Below are positions 16,673 to 25,609 of a stretch of DNA of 64,000 nucleotides, piece by piece. The stretch is from NCBI GenBank assembly GCA_034438015.1, contig DAOTTD010000383.1, forward strand, positions 41,518-105,517. Direction: 5' to 3'. The DNA is from JACDAE01 sp034438015 (GTDB taxonomy: Bacteria; Chloroflexota; Ktedonobacteria; Ktedonobacterales; Ktedonobacteraceae). Position numbers and translations under genes: made by a program. The notes under the pieces were generated by a model that saw nothing but the letters and a program-made list of their open reading frames with translations, was not told the DNA's origin and made no database searches. Positions within the stretch are counted from its first letter, which is position 1, and each line of letters starts with the position of its first letter.

Positions 16673-17605
16673 ATGACTAACGAAAGCCAGCGCCTGGATC
16701 AATGCATCAGCAACTACCGATTGATCCGCTTATTGGGAAGAAGCGACTATGCCGAGATCTATTTAGGCGAGCACAACATAACGCGCACGCAGGCTGCCAT
16801 TAAATTATTCGATGGGCGAGGCAACGACGCCGCGAAATTTCTTGCCCAGGCAGCCCTGCTGACACAACTCCGCCATCCGCATATCATACAGGTGCTCGAC
16901 TCCGGCATGGCTGACGATACGGCATTCCTGATCATGGACTATGCACCCAGGGGAACGTTGCGCCAGCGCTATCCGAAAGGGACGCGTCTCCCGTTGGTCA
17001 CGATCATGCACAACGTCAGACAGATTGCCAGCGCACTACAATATATCCACCTGCACCAGCTTATTCACCGTGATATCAAGCCGCACAATATGTTGCTCGG
17101 CCCAAACGATGAGATCATGCTCTCCGATTTCGGCATCGCTATTGTTTCGCAGAGCCTCAATCCCACGACGCTAGCCTTCCGCGACTTCGAGGGGACCGTG
17201 CTATACGCGGCACCAGAGCAATTGCAGGGGAAGCCGCGCCGGAGTAGCGATCTTTATGCGTTTGGCGTTGTCGTCTATGAATGGCTCTGCGGCGACTGGC
17301 CGTTCACAGGAACGTTTGAAGAGGTAGTACACCAGCACCTGTTTATTCCCCCCCCTTTCTTCAGCGAGAAGGGTGTCGAGATCGCACCAGCCATCGAGAA
17401 AGTTGTACGCAAGGTCCTGGCAAAAGAGCCCGATCAGCGCTTCCCTAGCGCGGAGGATTTTGCATACGATCTTGAACAGGCATGCAAGAAGACGCACATC
17501 CCCAACATCTCTTTACAATCCCCCCCCAGAAGACAGTTTATGTCACCGTTGCCGTTCGCGCACGATGCATTTGCCAACCAGAAATGCAGCCTGAACCTGG
17601 GATAA
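16673..17605 (+). CDS. Ser/Thr protein kinase domain protein, possibly a pseudokinase
   Basis: Cytoplasmic Hanks-type kinase domain filling residues 13-275, followed by a short basic tail with no transmembrane segment. Catalytic landmarks are Lys44 (AAIKLF), HRDIKPHN with Asp134, DFG with Asp152, and the APE motif in AAPEQL. Two elements are eroded: the glycine loop reads LLGRSDYAEIYLG instead of GxGxxG, and the helix C glutamate position reads FLAQAALL (Gln59). The neighbouring kinase has intact versions of both (GQGGFA, FLKEA). ATP affinity may be low and the role partly scaffolding. The translation start lacks a strong ribosome site. Confidence 0.9.
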   Translation: MTNESQRLDQCISNYRLIRLLGRSDYAEIYLGEHNITRTQAAIKLFDGRGNDAAKFLAQAALLTQLRHPHIIQVLDSGMADDTAFLIMDYAPRGTLRQRYPKGTRLPLVTIMHNVRQIASALQYIHLHQLIHRDIKPHNMLLGPNDEIMLSDFGIAIVSQSLNPTTLAFRDFEGTVLYAAPEQLQGKPRRSSDLYAFGVVVYEWLCGDWPFTGTFEEVVHQHLFIPPPFFSEKGVEIAPAIEKVVRKVLAKEPDQRFPSAEDFAYDLEQACKKTHIPNISLQSPPRRQFMSPLPFAHDAFANQKCSLNLG

Positions 17606-17962
17606 AAGAAAAGCGCTGTCGGTCATCGACTTCGTGCGCATGATGCGCATCTTCTACACCCAGAAATAGCAGACGCCCCGGTCAGTATTATTCCAGGCTA
17701 TGGATAAATGCTGGCACTGTTTGCATATATATTCTCTATCCTGCGTATTCTCTATCCTGCATCTTTCCTACAGAATGTGCTTGTGTACAAAAGTCCTTTC
17801 CTGTCGAAAAAAAGTTAAACGCGCGCCACACGAACGTTTCAAAATACTATGAACATCTATTTTCAATAGCAGAATAACACTGAGCATCACAATCTTTATA
17901 AACGAAAGGGTATATATCGATCCTTTTCACATTATCTTTTTATCTTCAGGAGAAGTCCACAC
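17606..17962. other. Intergenic leader of the second kinase gene, no gene seen
   Basis: A 357-base gap, AT-rich in its right half, with only short ORFs in all frames. I see no clear terminator for the first kinase gene and no unambiguous promoter; the right end carries CAGGAGAAG, the ribosome site of the next gene. Confidence 0.4.
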
Positions 17963-19882
17963 ATGTCCGATTGTGTAGGTCTAAAATTAGGCAATTATCG
18001 TATTATCCGCCTGCTGGGCCAGGGAGGCTTTGCCAGCGTCTATCTTGGTGAACATGTCTATCTAAATACTCCCGCCGCTATCAAAGTGCTGAATATGCAA
18101 CTGGCGCATCATGCGCTCGAAAGCTTCCTCAAGGAAGCCCGCACTATTGCACGCCTGGAACATACGCATATCATACGCGTACTGGAATTTGGTATAGAAG
18201 AGATTACTCCATTTCTGGTCATGAGCTATGCAGAGCACGGGACGCTGCGCCATCGCTATCCCAGAACGAGCATCCTGCCGTGGACGACGATCGCCTCCTA
18301 CACAAAACAGGTGGCAAGCGCCCTACAGTATGCGCACGATCATGGGGTGATTCACCGCGATATTAAGCCAGAGAACATGTTGCTGAGGGAGAACTTGACG
18401 CTCCAGCTTAGCGATTTCGGACTGGCTATTATCGCACAGAGTACGAACGTGCCCGCACGCGTGACGGCTGGCACGACGGCATATATGGCGCCGGAGCAGA
18501 TCCAGGGCCAGCCGGGACGAGCCAGCGATCAGTACGCGCTAGGCGTCGTCGCTTACGAGTGGTTCTGTGGTTCCTGCCCCTTTACAGGCTCCGAACGCGA
18601 GATCACCATCCAGCACCTGTATACTTCCCCACCACCCTTACGTGCAAAAGCCCCCGCCGTCACACCCGCCATTGAGAAGGTTGTGATGAGAGCGCTAGCA
18701 AAAGAGCCTGGAAAGCGCTTTGCCAGCGTTCAGGAATTCGGCTATGCACTGGAAGATGCCTGCATGATGCACACGCTTCAAAATTCACGCCTTGCCGATA
18801 GATCGGCTATCTCGCTCGAGTCACCTCTCGCCTCATCTATCCCAGGCCAGGAAAAGAGCACACCGACGTCTTCAGAGGAAGACACGGCTCTATCTCAACT
18901 CCCCCCAGACCAGATAGGCCGTACCTCCTTTGAGAAACGAGGCGCTCCTGCACCCGGCATGGATGGAACACCTGATGATCTACCGCTACACTTTGCGGAT
19001 GGTGAGGGCGCGTTCACTGTTCAATCGCGCATCTCGTCTCTATCTGTGGAAGTCGAGCTAAGGGAACCATATTCACAGTTCCCCTTACAGACGCAGGAAA
19101 GAAATTCTCCACCCTATACGCCACCAGCGTTCTCCCTGGTGGTCCCTGTCTCTGACCCACCTTTCACACCAAAAGAGGGAGTGGTGTCGTCCCAGGCGAG
19201 AAAACTCCCTCCGGGAACCCCGCTCCCGACGCTTATGCGCCTTCCGACGACAGGAGTGTCGAGGACAAGAGTAAAGCCGCATCGCCCTAAAGCACGGCTC
19301 GTTGCCATTGCGCTATCTGGCCTGCTCGTCATCGGACTCATGATCTTTGCGGGAGTGATCAGTTGGCCTCGTTTTACACAGGACAAGAGAACAGTATTCA
19401 TTACGCAACAGGCAACGGTGCCCGCTACAACGACCCCTTCAGTCACGGCGGGCGGCCAGGAAACGCCTCCTGGCACGACCGCGACGGCTACAGTGGGACA
19501 GACCAGCGTTATACCCACAATGCAAGCGGGCGCAACGCCAACCATACAACCGGTCACTATCCCCACGAAGGCACCAGCCACGGCACCGATAGCGACACCA
19601 GATCTCACGCCGGTACCGCCGCTCACGGTCACTATCACCAGCGCCCCAACAAGCGCACCAGCGTACACGATCGTCGCCATCTCCACAAAGGCAAACGAAG
19701 GTGGAGTCATTATCGCCCTGAACGGCAAGGTGCGCTCCTTCGGGCAGAAGACGGCAAACAGCCAGGGGATCGCCGTCTTCCAGATACGCGTAGTCGGTAA
19801 AGTCAATATATTGACAGCTACCGCTACAGATCAAAATGGCAATGAGGCGAGTTCGTCTCCCTGGACAATCACCGTCACCTGA
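17963..19882 (+). CDS. Membrane-anchored Ser/Thr protein kinase with extracellular Ig-like domain
   Basis: PknB-type receptor kinase of 639 residues. The cytoplasmic kinase domain (about residues 10-275) is complete: GQGGFASVYLG loop, Lys41, helix C Glu58, HRDIKPEN with Asp133, DFG with Asp151, APEQI. A Pro/Ser-rich juxtamembrane linker follows, then one transmembrane helix near residues 445-467 (LLVIGLMIFAGVISW), a Thr/Pro-rich stalk with many PT repeats (about 470-555), and a final domain of about 85 residues whose NVLTATATDQNGN-like ending resembles bacterial Ig-like folds. It probably senses an envelope signal. CAGGAGAAG supports the start. Confidence 0.92.
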   Translation: MSDCVGLKLGNYRIIRLLGQGGFASVYLGEHVYLNTPAAIKVLNMQLAHHALESFLKEARTIARLEHTHIIRVLEFGIEEITPFLVMSYAEHGTLRHRYPRTSILPWTTIASYTKQVASALQYAHDHGVIHRDIKPENMLLRENLTLQLSDFGLAIIAQSTNVPARVTAGTTAYMAPEQIQGQPGRASDQYALGVVAYEWFCGSCPFTGSEREITIQHLYTSPPPLRAKAPAVTPAIEKVVMRALAKEPGKRFASVQEFGYALEDACMMHTLQNSRLADRSAISLESPLASSIPGQEKSTPTSSEEDTALSQLPPDQIGRTSFEKRGAPAPGMDGTPDDLPLHFADGEGAFTVQSRISSLSVEVELREPYSQFPLQTQERNSPPYTPPAFSLVVPVSDPPFTPKEGVVSSQARKLPPGTPLPTLMRLPTTGVSRTRVKPHRPKARLVAIALSGLLVIGLMIFAGVISWPRFTQDKRTVFITQQATVPATTTPSVTAGGQETPPGTTATATVGQTSVIPTMQAGATPTIQPVTIPTKAPATAPIATPDLTPVPPLTVTITSAPTSAPAYTIVAISTKANEGGVIIALNGKVRSFGQKTANSQGIAVFQIRVVGKVNILTATATDQNGNEASSSPWTITVT

Positions 19883-19940
19883 GCAAGCAAGAAAGGGAAC
19901 GTCACAACCACCTCCATATGCATGAGGGGAGCAAGCATAT

Positions 19941-21248
19941 ATGGATTACAGAGATCTTGAATCCGAGCATTCTCTGATATCAAGCAGCAGAGAAACGCCG
20001 AAAACAAAAGAGCAGTGGCTGGCGGAGGGCGATGCTCATTTCAGAGATGGCTGGTACCAGGCAGCGCTTACCTCTTATGAGCAGGCGTTACGCCTCGACC
20101 CACAGAGCAAGCATGCGCAGCAAGGGAGATTTCATACCACCTCTCGTCTCAAGCGCCATGAAGAAGGCAGCACATCTCATCAGAAGGCGATTCATCTCTC
20201 TCCTCACCTCGCATACGAGCACTATAACACCGGCAACACGCTCTACCAGCTCGGTAGCTACGAAGAGGCCCTGGCCGCCTACAAGCAGGCGATCGCCAGC
20301 TCACCGAATTTTGTCCAGGCCTATCAGGGTCAGGGCAACGCGCTCTACCGGCTCAGGCGCTACATCGAAGCCATAGCAGCTTTTGAGCAGGCGATCCGGC
20401 AGGTCCCCAGCTATGCAGAGGCGCATTATAGTAAAGGTATTGCGCTCTCCACCCTCAAGCGCTACGACGAAGCTCTACTCGCATTTGAGCAGACCGCCGG
20501 GCTGACACCATACGACGCGGGAACGCACTTCAACCGTGGCATCGCCCTGTACGGGCTCAAACGCTACGACGAGGCCCTGGTTGCCTTCGAGGAGTCTATC
20601 CGCCTTGTCCCCAACAACGCCCTCAGCTACCACAACAAGGCCAAAGTGCTCTACAGCCTCAAGCGTTACAACGAGGCCCTTCAGGCCTGCGAGCAGGCAC
20701 TGCACATTGCCCCTACCTATGTCAGTGCCTACAACAACAAGGGGAACGTGCTCTATGGCCTCAAGCGCTACGACGAGGCCCTGGAAACCTACAGACAGGC
20801 TGTCAAACTTGCTCCCCAGGATGTACGGACATACTATAATATGAGCAAGGCCCTCTATGGCCTCAAGCGCTACGACGAGGCCCTGGCGCTCAGCGAGCAG
20901 GCGATCCAGCTTGCCCCTCAGGATGCGCGCTCCTACTACAATAAAGGTAACATCCTCTACGGCCTTAAAAACTATGAAGAAGCTCTCATCGCCTACGAGC
21001 AGGCAACGCGCCTCGATCCCACCGACGCACGCGTCATTCGCGCCAAGGGACAAACATACTACCGTCTGAAATGTTACAACGATGCGTTCACGGCGTCGGA
21101 ACAGGCCATTCGCCTGGACCCTACCGATGCCTCGTCGTATGCCTTCAAGACCCGTACAGCCTGGAAGCTCAGACGCGTTCACGAGACCTTTTCAACCCTC
21201 AAGAAAACAGTGGCCTACTATATGATGCAGCGGAGAAGAAGATCCTGA
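19941..21248 (+). CDS. Tetratricopeptide repeat protein
   Basis: The 435-residue soluble protein is made almost wholly of TPR units from about residue 27 to 420, around eleven to twelve 34-residue repeats of the type YGLKRYDEALxAYEQAIRLxP. Several units are near-identical in DNA as well (GGCCTCAAGCGCTACGACGAG recurs), indicating recent duplication. It lies 58 bases after the receptor kinase gene on the same strand, so it may be co-transcribed and act as an adaptor or substrate for it. A GAGGGGAGC site precedes the ATG. There is no enzymatic domain or signal peptide. Confidence 0.92.
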   Translation: MDYRDLESEHSLISSSRETPKTKEQWLAEGDAHFRDGWYQAALTSYEQALRLDPQSKHAQQGRFHTTSRLKRHEEGSTSHQKAIHLSPHLAYEHYNTGNTLYQLGSYEEALAAYKQAIASSPNFVQAYQGQGNALYRLRRYIEAIAAFEQAIRQVPSYAEAHYSKGIALSTLKRYDEALLAFEQTAGLTPYDAGTHFNRGIALYGLKRYDEALVAFEESIRLVPNNALSYHNKAKVLYSLKRYNEALQACEQALHIAPTYVSAYNNKGNVLYGLKRYDEALETYRQAVKLAPQDVRTYYNMSKALYGLKRYDEALALSEQAIQLAPQDARSYYNKGNILYGLKNYEEALIAYEQATRLDPTDARVIRAKGQTYYRLKCYNDAFTASEQAIRLDPTDASSYAFKTRTAWKLRRVHETFSTLKKTVAYYMMQRRRRS

Positions 21249-21357
21249 CGCTTCATAAAAAAGATGGGACACTTTTGATAATGCCTTGCCGTCAAGGAAA
21301 GCTACAGTTTATGCTATTGTTAACCAATCATCAATAGAACTGACTGAGGGACAATAC

Positions 21358-21801
21358 ATGGAGACTAACGCTGATATTGATATGGCCGACTATCGCGCGC
21401 TTTCAGAATTTCGTTATCAGATTCGCCGTTTTATGCGCTTTAGTGAACAGATGGCCCGCTCCGCAGGACTCGAGCCGCAGCAGCACCAGTTACTCTTGGC
21501 GATCAAGGGACTCCCCGAAAGCAGAAAAGCAGCCATAGGCGAACTGGCCGAGCGGCTACAGATTCAGCACCACAGTACGGTTGAACTGGTAGATCGTATG
21601 ATGGAGCGCGGCTTCGTCGAACGTACGCGCGATGAAGCCGATCAAAGGCGTGTGATTGTGCACCTCACCGAACAGGGTGAAGAGATTCTACGCCGCCTTT
21701 CAGCCACCGTCCTGGCGGAACTGAGCGTTACAGGACCGACGCTTGTACATGCTTTGAGCATCCTGATCAGAGATCAGGATGGAGAGAGGCATGGCGAATA
21801 A
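21358..21801 (+). CDS. MarR family transcriptional regulator
   Basis: A 147-residue winged-helix regulator. The recognition helix region is IGELAERLQIQHHSTVELVD followed by a wing with RDEADQRRVIVHLTEQG, the MarR signature. The start at 21358 (METNADIDMADYRALSEF) follows GAGGGAC; an in-frame ATG at 21286 lacks a ribosome site. It is transcribed in the same direction as the kinase/TPR genes, and two small coupled reading frames follow downstream. The target genes are unknown. Confidence 0.92.
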   Translation: METNADIDMADYRALSEFRYQIRRFMRFSEQMARSAGLEPQQHQLLLAIKGLPESRKAAIGELAERLQIQHHSTVELVDRMMERGFVERTRDEADQRRVIVHLTEQGEEILRRLSATVLAELSVTGPTLVHALSILIRDQDGERHGE

Positions 21802-21925
21802 TCGGGCCTCTCCTCTTCCAGCCACTTCAAAGCAGTACAGCAAGTTGCTGCCATAATCCGCAACCTGATCTGCCCTTAATTCGTATCATGCTTATGCTAT
21901 GTAAAATAGTTATGTGGAGGTTGAG

Positions 21926-22024
21926 ATGGGAAATGAGTACACGAGATCCAGGAAAGCATATCGTTGCATTGCACACGCTGAGTATATTCGATACTACCAG
22001 CGTACAAATGGAGTTGCACGATGA
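21926..22024 (+). CDS. Small ORF, 32 codons, strong ribosome-binding site
   Basis: A 32-residue basic, Tyr/Arg-rich peptide (MGNEYTRSRKAYRCIAHAEY...) preceded by GTGGAGGTTGAG at ideal spacing. Its TGA overlaps the ATG of the next small frame as ATGA, the coupling pattern of real operons. I recognise no family. It is below the size where coding potential can be judged by eye. Confidence 0.35.
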   Translation: MGNEYTRSRKAYRCIAHAEYIRYYQRTNGVAR

Positions 22025-22224
22025 AAACAAAAATGATGACGAAGCTCATCCGGCTGGCTGCTGCCGTACCGGTTCCACAGAAGCGCCATGCTGGCAACCG
22101 ATCCCGCGTCGGTGTATGCTGGCCTCAAACACCAGGACGAGATCGCAATCTAATGTGGCAGCCGACCTGCTGGCCCGCTAGTGGGAAGATGCCTCCCGGC
22201 GCCCAAAGATTCCCACTGCTCTAA
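22021..22224 (+). CDS. Small ORF, 67 codons, coupled to the preceding one
   Basis: A 67-residue reading frame starting MKTKMMTKLIRLAAAVPVPQ and ending PPGAQRFPLL, rich in Pro, Arg and Trp. It starts within the stop of the 32-codon frame and has GGAG eight bases upstream. There is no recognisable domain, and the composition of the second half looks more like decayed or non-coding DNA. The remaining bases up to 22274 show no other feature. Confidence 0.3.
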   Translation: MKTKMMTKLIRLAAAVPVPQKRHAGNRSRVGVCWPQTPGRDRNLMWQPTCWPASGKMPPGAQRFPLL

Positions 22225-22274
22225 TTTTCTTACGTCGCATATACACAGTTCTCATACTACAAACATGTTAACAC

Positions 22275-23624
22275 TTATAGTAGTTTGAGCTCAGCCTCCA
22301 GATCGTCGATAAACTGGCGCGCGAGACGGCCCGAGCGCCCAACATGCTGGCGCTCCCAATGGAGCGCTCGCTCATTGAGCGCCTCCTCCGGCAGAATAAT
22401 ACCGCGTTGCTGCGCCAGTCCCGCGACGATCTGGAGGTAGCGCCGCTGATCGGGTGAACTGAATGTTACCCGCAGTCCGAAGCGATGGGCCAGCGATTGT
22501 TTCTCGTCCATACCGTCGCGCCAGTTCACATCCTCGCTCGGCTTGCCGCGCTCGGCGAAGTTCTCGCGGACCAGGTTCATGCGGTTGGAGGTGGCATAGA
22601 TCAGCACGTTCGCCGGACGCGCCTCGGCGGTCCCCTCAAGCAGCATCTTGAGCACCTTGTACTCCGTCTCGTGCTCCTCGAAGGACAGATCGTCGATGAA
22701 GAGCAGGAAGCGCGGCGCCCGCCCACGCAACTGTGCAATAATGCGTGGCAGATCGCCGATATACTCTTTGCGCACCTCCACCAGGCGCAGGCCCTGATCG
22801 GCGTAGGCGTTCACCAGCGCCTTCACGGTCGAAGATTTGCCCGTGCCCGGCGCGCCGTAGAGCAGGACATCCTGGGCGGGAAGTCCGGCGAGAAAACGCT
22901 CCGTATTCGCCTTGAGCAGCGACTGCTCGCGTTCGCACCCGATCAGGTTGCTCAACTGCACAGGATCGGGATGGGCGATCCCGTGCAATCCCTCCTCGCT
23001 GCCCTGCCAGCGCAGGACGCGATAGCGCGCCAGCGGACCCATGCCATGACGCGACCAGTACGCCTCCAAAGGCTCGGTCAGTTCGTCCCAATCTACGCAC
23101 TCCATTGCGGTATACGCCAGCTCATCGCGCGCATTCCGCTCCTCCGGCGGCGGCGCAAGATCGTACCACGGCACCCACGCATCCTGCAGAACGGGCAGTA
23201 CCGGAACAACAATCTCGCGCGCGAGTTGCCAGAGCATCTGCGCATCGAGTCGAAACAACAGGTGGAGTGCGCGCAGATCACGCTGCGCCTGGGACCGCAG
23301 CGCCGACGTGATGGTCTCCCCACGCTCAACGCGTGAACTCCACAGATTGCTGTCATCGGCCAGGCGAGCAATAAGGTAAGCCTGCCAGGCATCGGGCAGA
23401 GTAGCATTGCTATCGACAGCCACTGCAAGCTCTCTAAAGGCAGTACTATAGGAAAATGCCACCGCCACCGCGGCGGGCTCCGGTGAGGCGAGCAGGTGCA
23501 GCAGGTCCAGGACGGCCCGCCCCGCGCGACCGTCAAGCACATCGTGGAGCAGCGTTATGCCGTGAACGGCCTGCAGGGCCGTCAATACAGACTGGTGGGA
23601 AGGAAGCGAAGAAACTGGATTCAC
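22275..23624 (-). CDS. AAA+ ATPase, DUF815 family
   Basis: A P-loop ATPase of about 449 residues. The DUF815 core has YGAPGTGKSSTVKALVNAYA (Walker A, around residue 262), the Walker B region RFLLFIDDLSFEEHE, a sensor-like LIYATSNRMNLV, and the conserved SLAHRFGLRVTF near the C-terminus. The N-terminal 200 residues are helical and poorly conserved. The start is uncertain: I prefer GTG at 23624, with AGGGG nine bases upstream, because more upstream in-frame ATG codons (as far as 23810) have no ribosome site. The family's role is unknown. Confidence 0.85.
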   Translation of the reverse strand: MNPVSSLPSHQSVLTALQAVHGITLLHDVLDGRAGRAVLDLLHLLASPEPAAVAVAFSYSTAFRELAVAVDSNATLPDAWQAYLIARLADDSNLWSSRVERGETITSALRSQAQRDLRALHLLFRLDAQMLWQLAREIVVPVLPVLQDAWVPWYDLAPPPEERNARDELAYTAMECVDWDELTEPLEAYWSRHGMGPLARYRVLRWQGSEEGLHGIAHPDPVQLSNLIGCEREQSLLKANTERFLAGLPAQDVLLYGAPGTGKSSTVKALVNAYADQGLRLVEVRKEYIGDLPRIIAQLRGRAPRFLLFIDDLSFEEHETEYKVLKMLLEGTAEARPANVLIYATSNRMNLVRENFAERGKPSEDVNWRDGMDEKQSLAHRFGLRVTFSSPDQRRYLQIVAGLAQQRGIILPEEALNERALHWERQHVGRSGRLARQFIDDLEAELKLL

Positions 23625-23810
23625 GTGGTAATACCCCTGTTCACAAATTTTGTTGCGATCTTCATCGATGAGAGCGGTCGATAATAAGTACAGTATAACA
23701 CGGCTCTCACCTATGAGCGAGACCATAGTGACGCCTGTCTTGGCAGACCAGGAGATATCGAGTAATATACTTTTCATTGGGGAAAGATAAAGAGAAGGTG
23801 AGCAGATCAT

Positions 23811-24395
23811 ATGGGAAAACCATTGTTGATTATTGTGAATGGCCTCCCTGGCACTGGAAAGACAACTCTGGCGAGACGGCTCGCAGCCGATCTTCGCCTA
23901 CCAGTCTTCGGTAGAGATGGCATTTATGAGACGCTCTACGATGCGCTGGAATGTCAAAGCAATGGGCTCTCACCTTTGATAGGCCCCGCAACTTTTACAT
24001 TCCTCTACTACATTGCAAGCTCATTGTTAGCAGCAGGCCAATCGTTAATCGTTGAGGGGTTCTTTGGTCGCCCCGAACTAAGAAGCGCCGAGTTTCTCCA
24101 ATTGCAACACGCTCACGATTTTGAGCCATTTCAAATTCTGTGCAAGACAGATGGGGAAGTCCTCCTGGAACGCTTTCTCGCACGGGCAGGAACTGTAGAA
24201 CGACACATCGGCCATCGTGATCGCGACCTGGAATTTATTGAACAAAACAAAGAGCGGGTCTTACAGGGGCATCTTACTCATCTTGCTCTCAGTGGCCAGG
24301 TCGTTGAAATCGACACTACAACTTCCCACAGTTTTGATTACGCGGCCTTACTCCAACGAGTTCGTGCCGCTCTCTTAAACACGCTCACCAACTGA
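23811..24395 (+). CDS. Small P-loop kinase-like ATPase (AAA_33 type)
   Basis: A 194-residue protein with Walker A GLPGTGKTTLARRLA at about residues 10-24, directly followed by the zeta-toxin/adenylylsulfate-kinase-like VFGRDGIYETLYDAL. The later EGFFGRPELRSAEFL and the RHIGHRDRDLE lid-like segment suggest a nucleotide-dependent kinase acting on a small molecule. Similar proteins are annotated as AAA-family ATPases or predicted kinases without known substrate. It is divergent from the DUF815 gene and preceded by AAGGTGAG. Confidence 0.85.
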   Translation: MGKPLLIIVNGLPGTGKTTLARRLAADLRLPVFGRDGIYETLYDALECQSNGLSPLIGPATFTFLYYIASSLLAAGQSLIVEGFFGRPELRSAEFLQLQHAHDFEPFQILCKTDGEVLLERFLARAGTVERHIGHRDRDLEFIEQNKERVLQGHLTHLALSGQVVEIDTTTSHSFDYAALLQRVRAALLNTLTN

Positions 24396-24523
24396 ATACA
24401 TTGCATCATTCGTGAGCAGCGTAAGCAAGCAAATGTAAAAATGCTCTTGCGCATATTTTCCCACGTGATATCATTCTGTCAAAAGAGCTTTTTATTTTTC
24501 ACACAAAAAACATGAGGAAACAT

Positions 24524-25609
24524 ATGTCGTCAACGCACTCAAGCACCGATACCCTGCGCGTCGCGCTTATCGGCTATGGACTTGCAGGCTCGGTATTTCA
24601 CGCTCCACTGATCGCCGCAACTCCAGGTATGAGCGTCTCGGCAATCGTGACAGGCTCGCCCACCCGGCAACAGCAGGCCCGACAGGATTTTCCAGCGGCG
24701 GAGATTCTTACGGGGGCTGATGCGCTCTGGTCGCAGCCTGCACGCTACGATCTGGTTGTCATAGCAGCGCCCAACCGCGCCCATGTCCCCCTGGGCCTCA
24801 CCGCGCTGAACGCCGGACTGCCCGTGGTCATCGATAAACCAATGGCGGCAACAGCTGCTGAGGCGGAACAGCTTATCGCCGCCAGCAAGAAAACCGGGAA
24901 GCTTTTAACGGTCTTCCAGAACAGGCGCTGGGACAATGACTTTCTGACCGTACGGCAGATACTCGCCGATGAGCTGCTCGGTCCCATCACACGCTTTGCT
25001 TCGCACTATGATCGCTATCGTGCCGCGCCACGAGCCGATGCCTGGCGCGAGTCGGCAGCGACGGAGGACGCAGGAGGACTACTGTACGACCTTGGCAGCC
25101 ACCTCATCGACCAGGCCACGCAGCTCTTCGGGCGACCACTACAGGTCTACGCTGAGAGCGAGCGACAACGTCCTGGCGCGCTGGTAGACGACGACACATT
25201 TGTAGCGCTCACCTTCGCACATGGCCTCCACGCCCACCTGTCGATGAGCGTCGTAGCGCGTATAGCCGGGGCCCACTTTCGCATCAACGGGCTGCACGGC
25301 ACCTATGAAAAATGGGGAATGGACCCGCAAGAAGACGCGCTTAAAGCTGGCATACGACCAGGAGATCCCTCCTGGGGCAGAGAAGCACGCGAACAGTGGG
25401 GCAGGCTCTCGACGGATGTCGGCGGCGTGCATTTCGATGGATCGGTGGAGACGCTGGCTGGGAGCTATGAAAGCTTCTATCGCCTCCTGCGTGACGCTCT
25501 CGTCACAGGGGGTCCGCCTCCCGTCGATCCGGCTGATGCGGCGCTTACCATACGCATCATCGAAGCCGCGCAACACAGCGCGCAAAGCGGCAATATCGTC
25601 GCAATTTAA
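24524..25609 (+). CDS. Gfo/Idh/MocA family oxidoreductase
   Basis: NAD(P)-dependent sugar or inositol-type dehydrogenase of 361 residues. The N-terminal Rossmann domain has VALIGYGLAGSVFHAPLI, and VVIDKPMAATAAEAE is the family's EKP-like active-site segment. The C-terminal domain begins FASHYDRYR and has GGLLYDLGSHLIDQA. I use the ATG at 24524, which follows GAGGAA, rather than the ATG four codons upstream. It is closest in pattern to the YdgJ/YvaA-like oxidoreductases. Its stop codon overlaps that of the convergent TIR protein gene. Confidence 0.92.
   Translation: MSSTHSSTDTLRVALIGYGLAGSVFHAPLIAATPGMSVSAIVTGSPTRQQQARQDFPAAEILTGADALWSQPARYDLVVIAAPNRAHVPLGLTALNAGLPVVIDKPMAATAAEAEQLIAASKKTGKLLTVFQNRRWDNDFLTVRQILADELLGPITRFASHYDRYRAAPRADAWRESAATEDAGGLLYDLGSHLIDQATQLFGRPLQVYAESERQRPGALVDDDTFVALTFAHGLHAHLSMSVVARIAGAHFRINGLHGTYEKWGMDPQEDALKAGIRPGDPSWGREAREQWGRLSTDVGGVHFDGSVETLAGSYESFYRLLRDALVTGGPPPVDPADAALTIRIIEAAQHSAQSGNIVAI

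Noticed and set aside
19941..21248. CRISPR-like array
   Set aside because: The regular DNA repeats are 102-base TPR codons inside an open reading frame, not repeat-spacer units.
22463..23671. Plus-strand ORFs opposite the DUF815 gene
   Set aside because: Antisense shadows; the minus-strand ATPase has intact Walker A, Walker B and family motifs.
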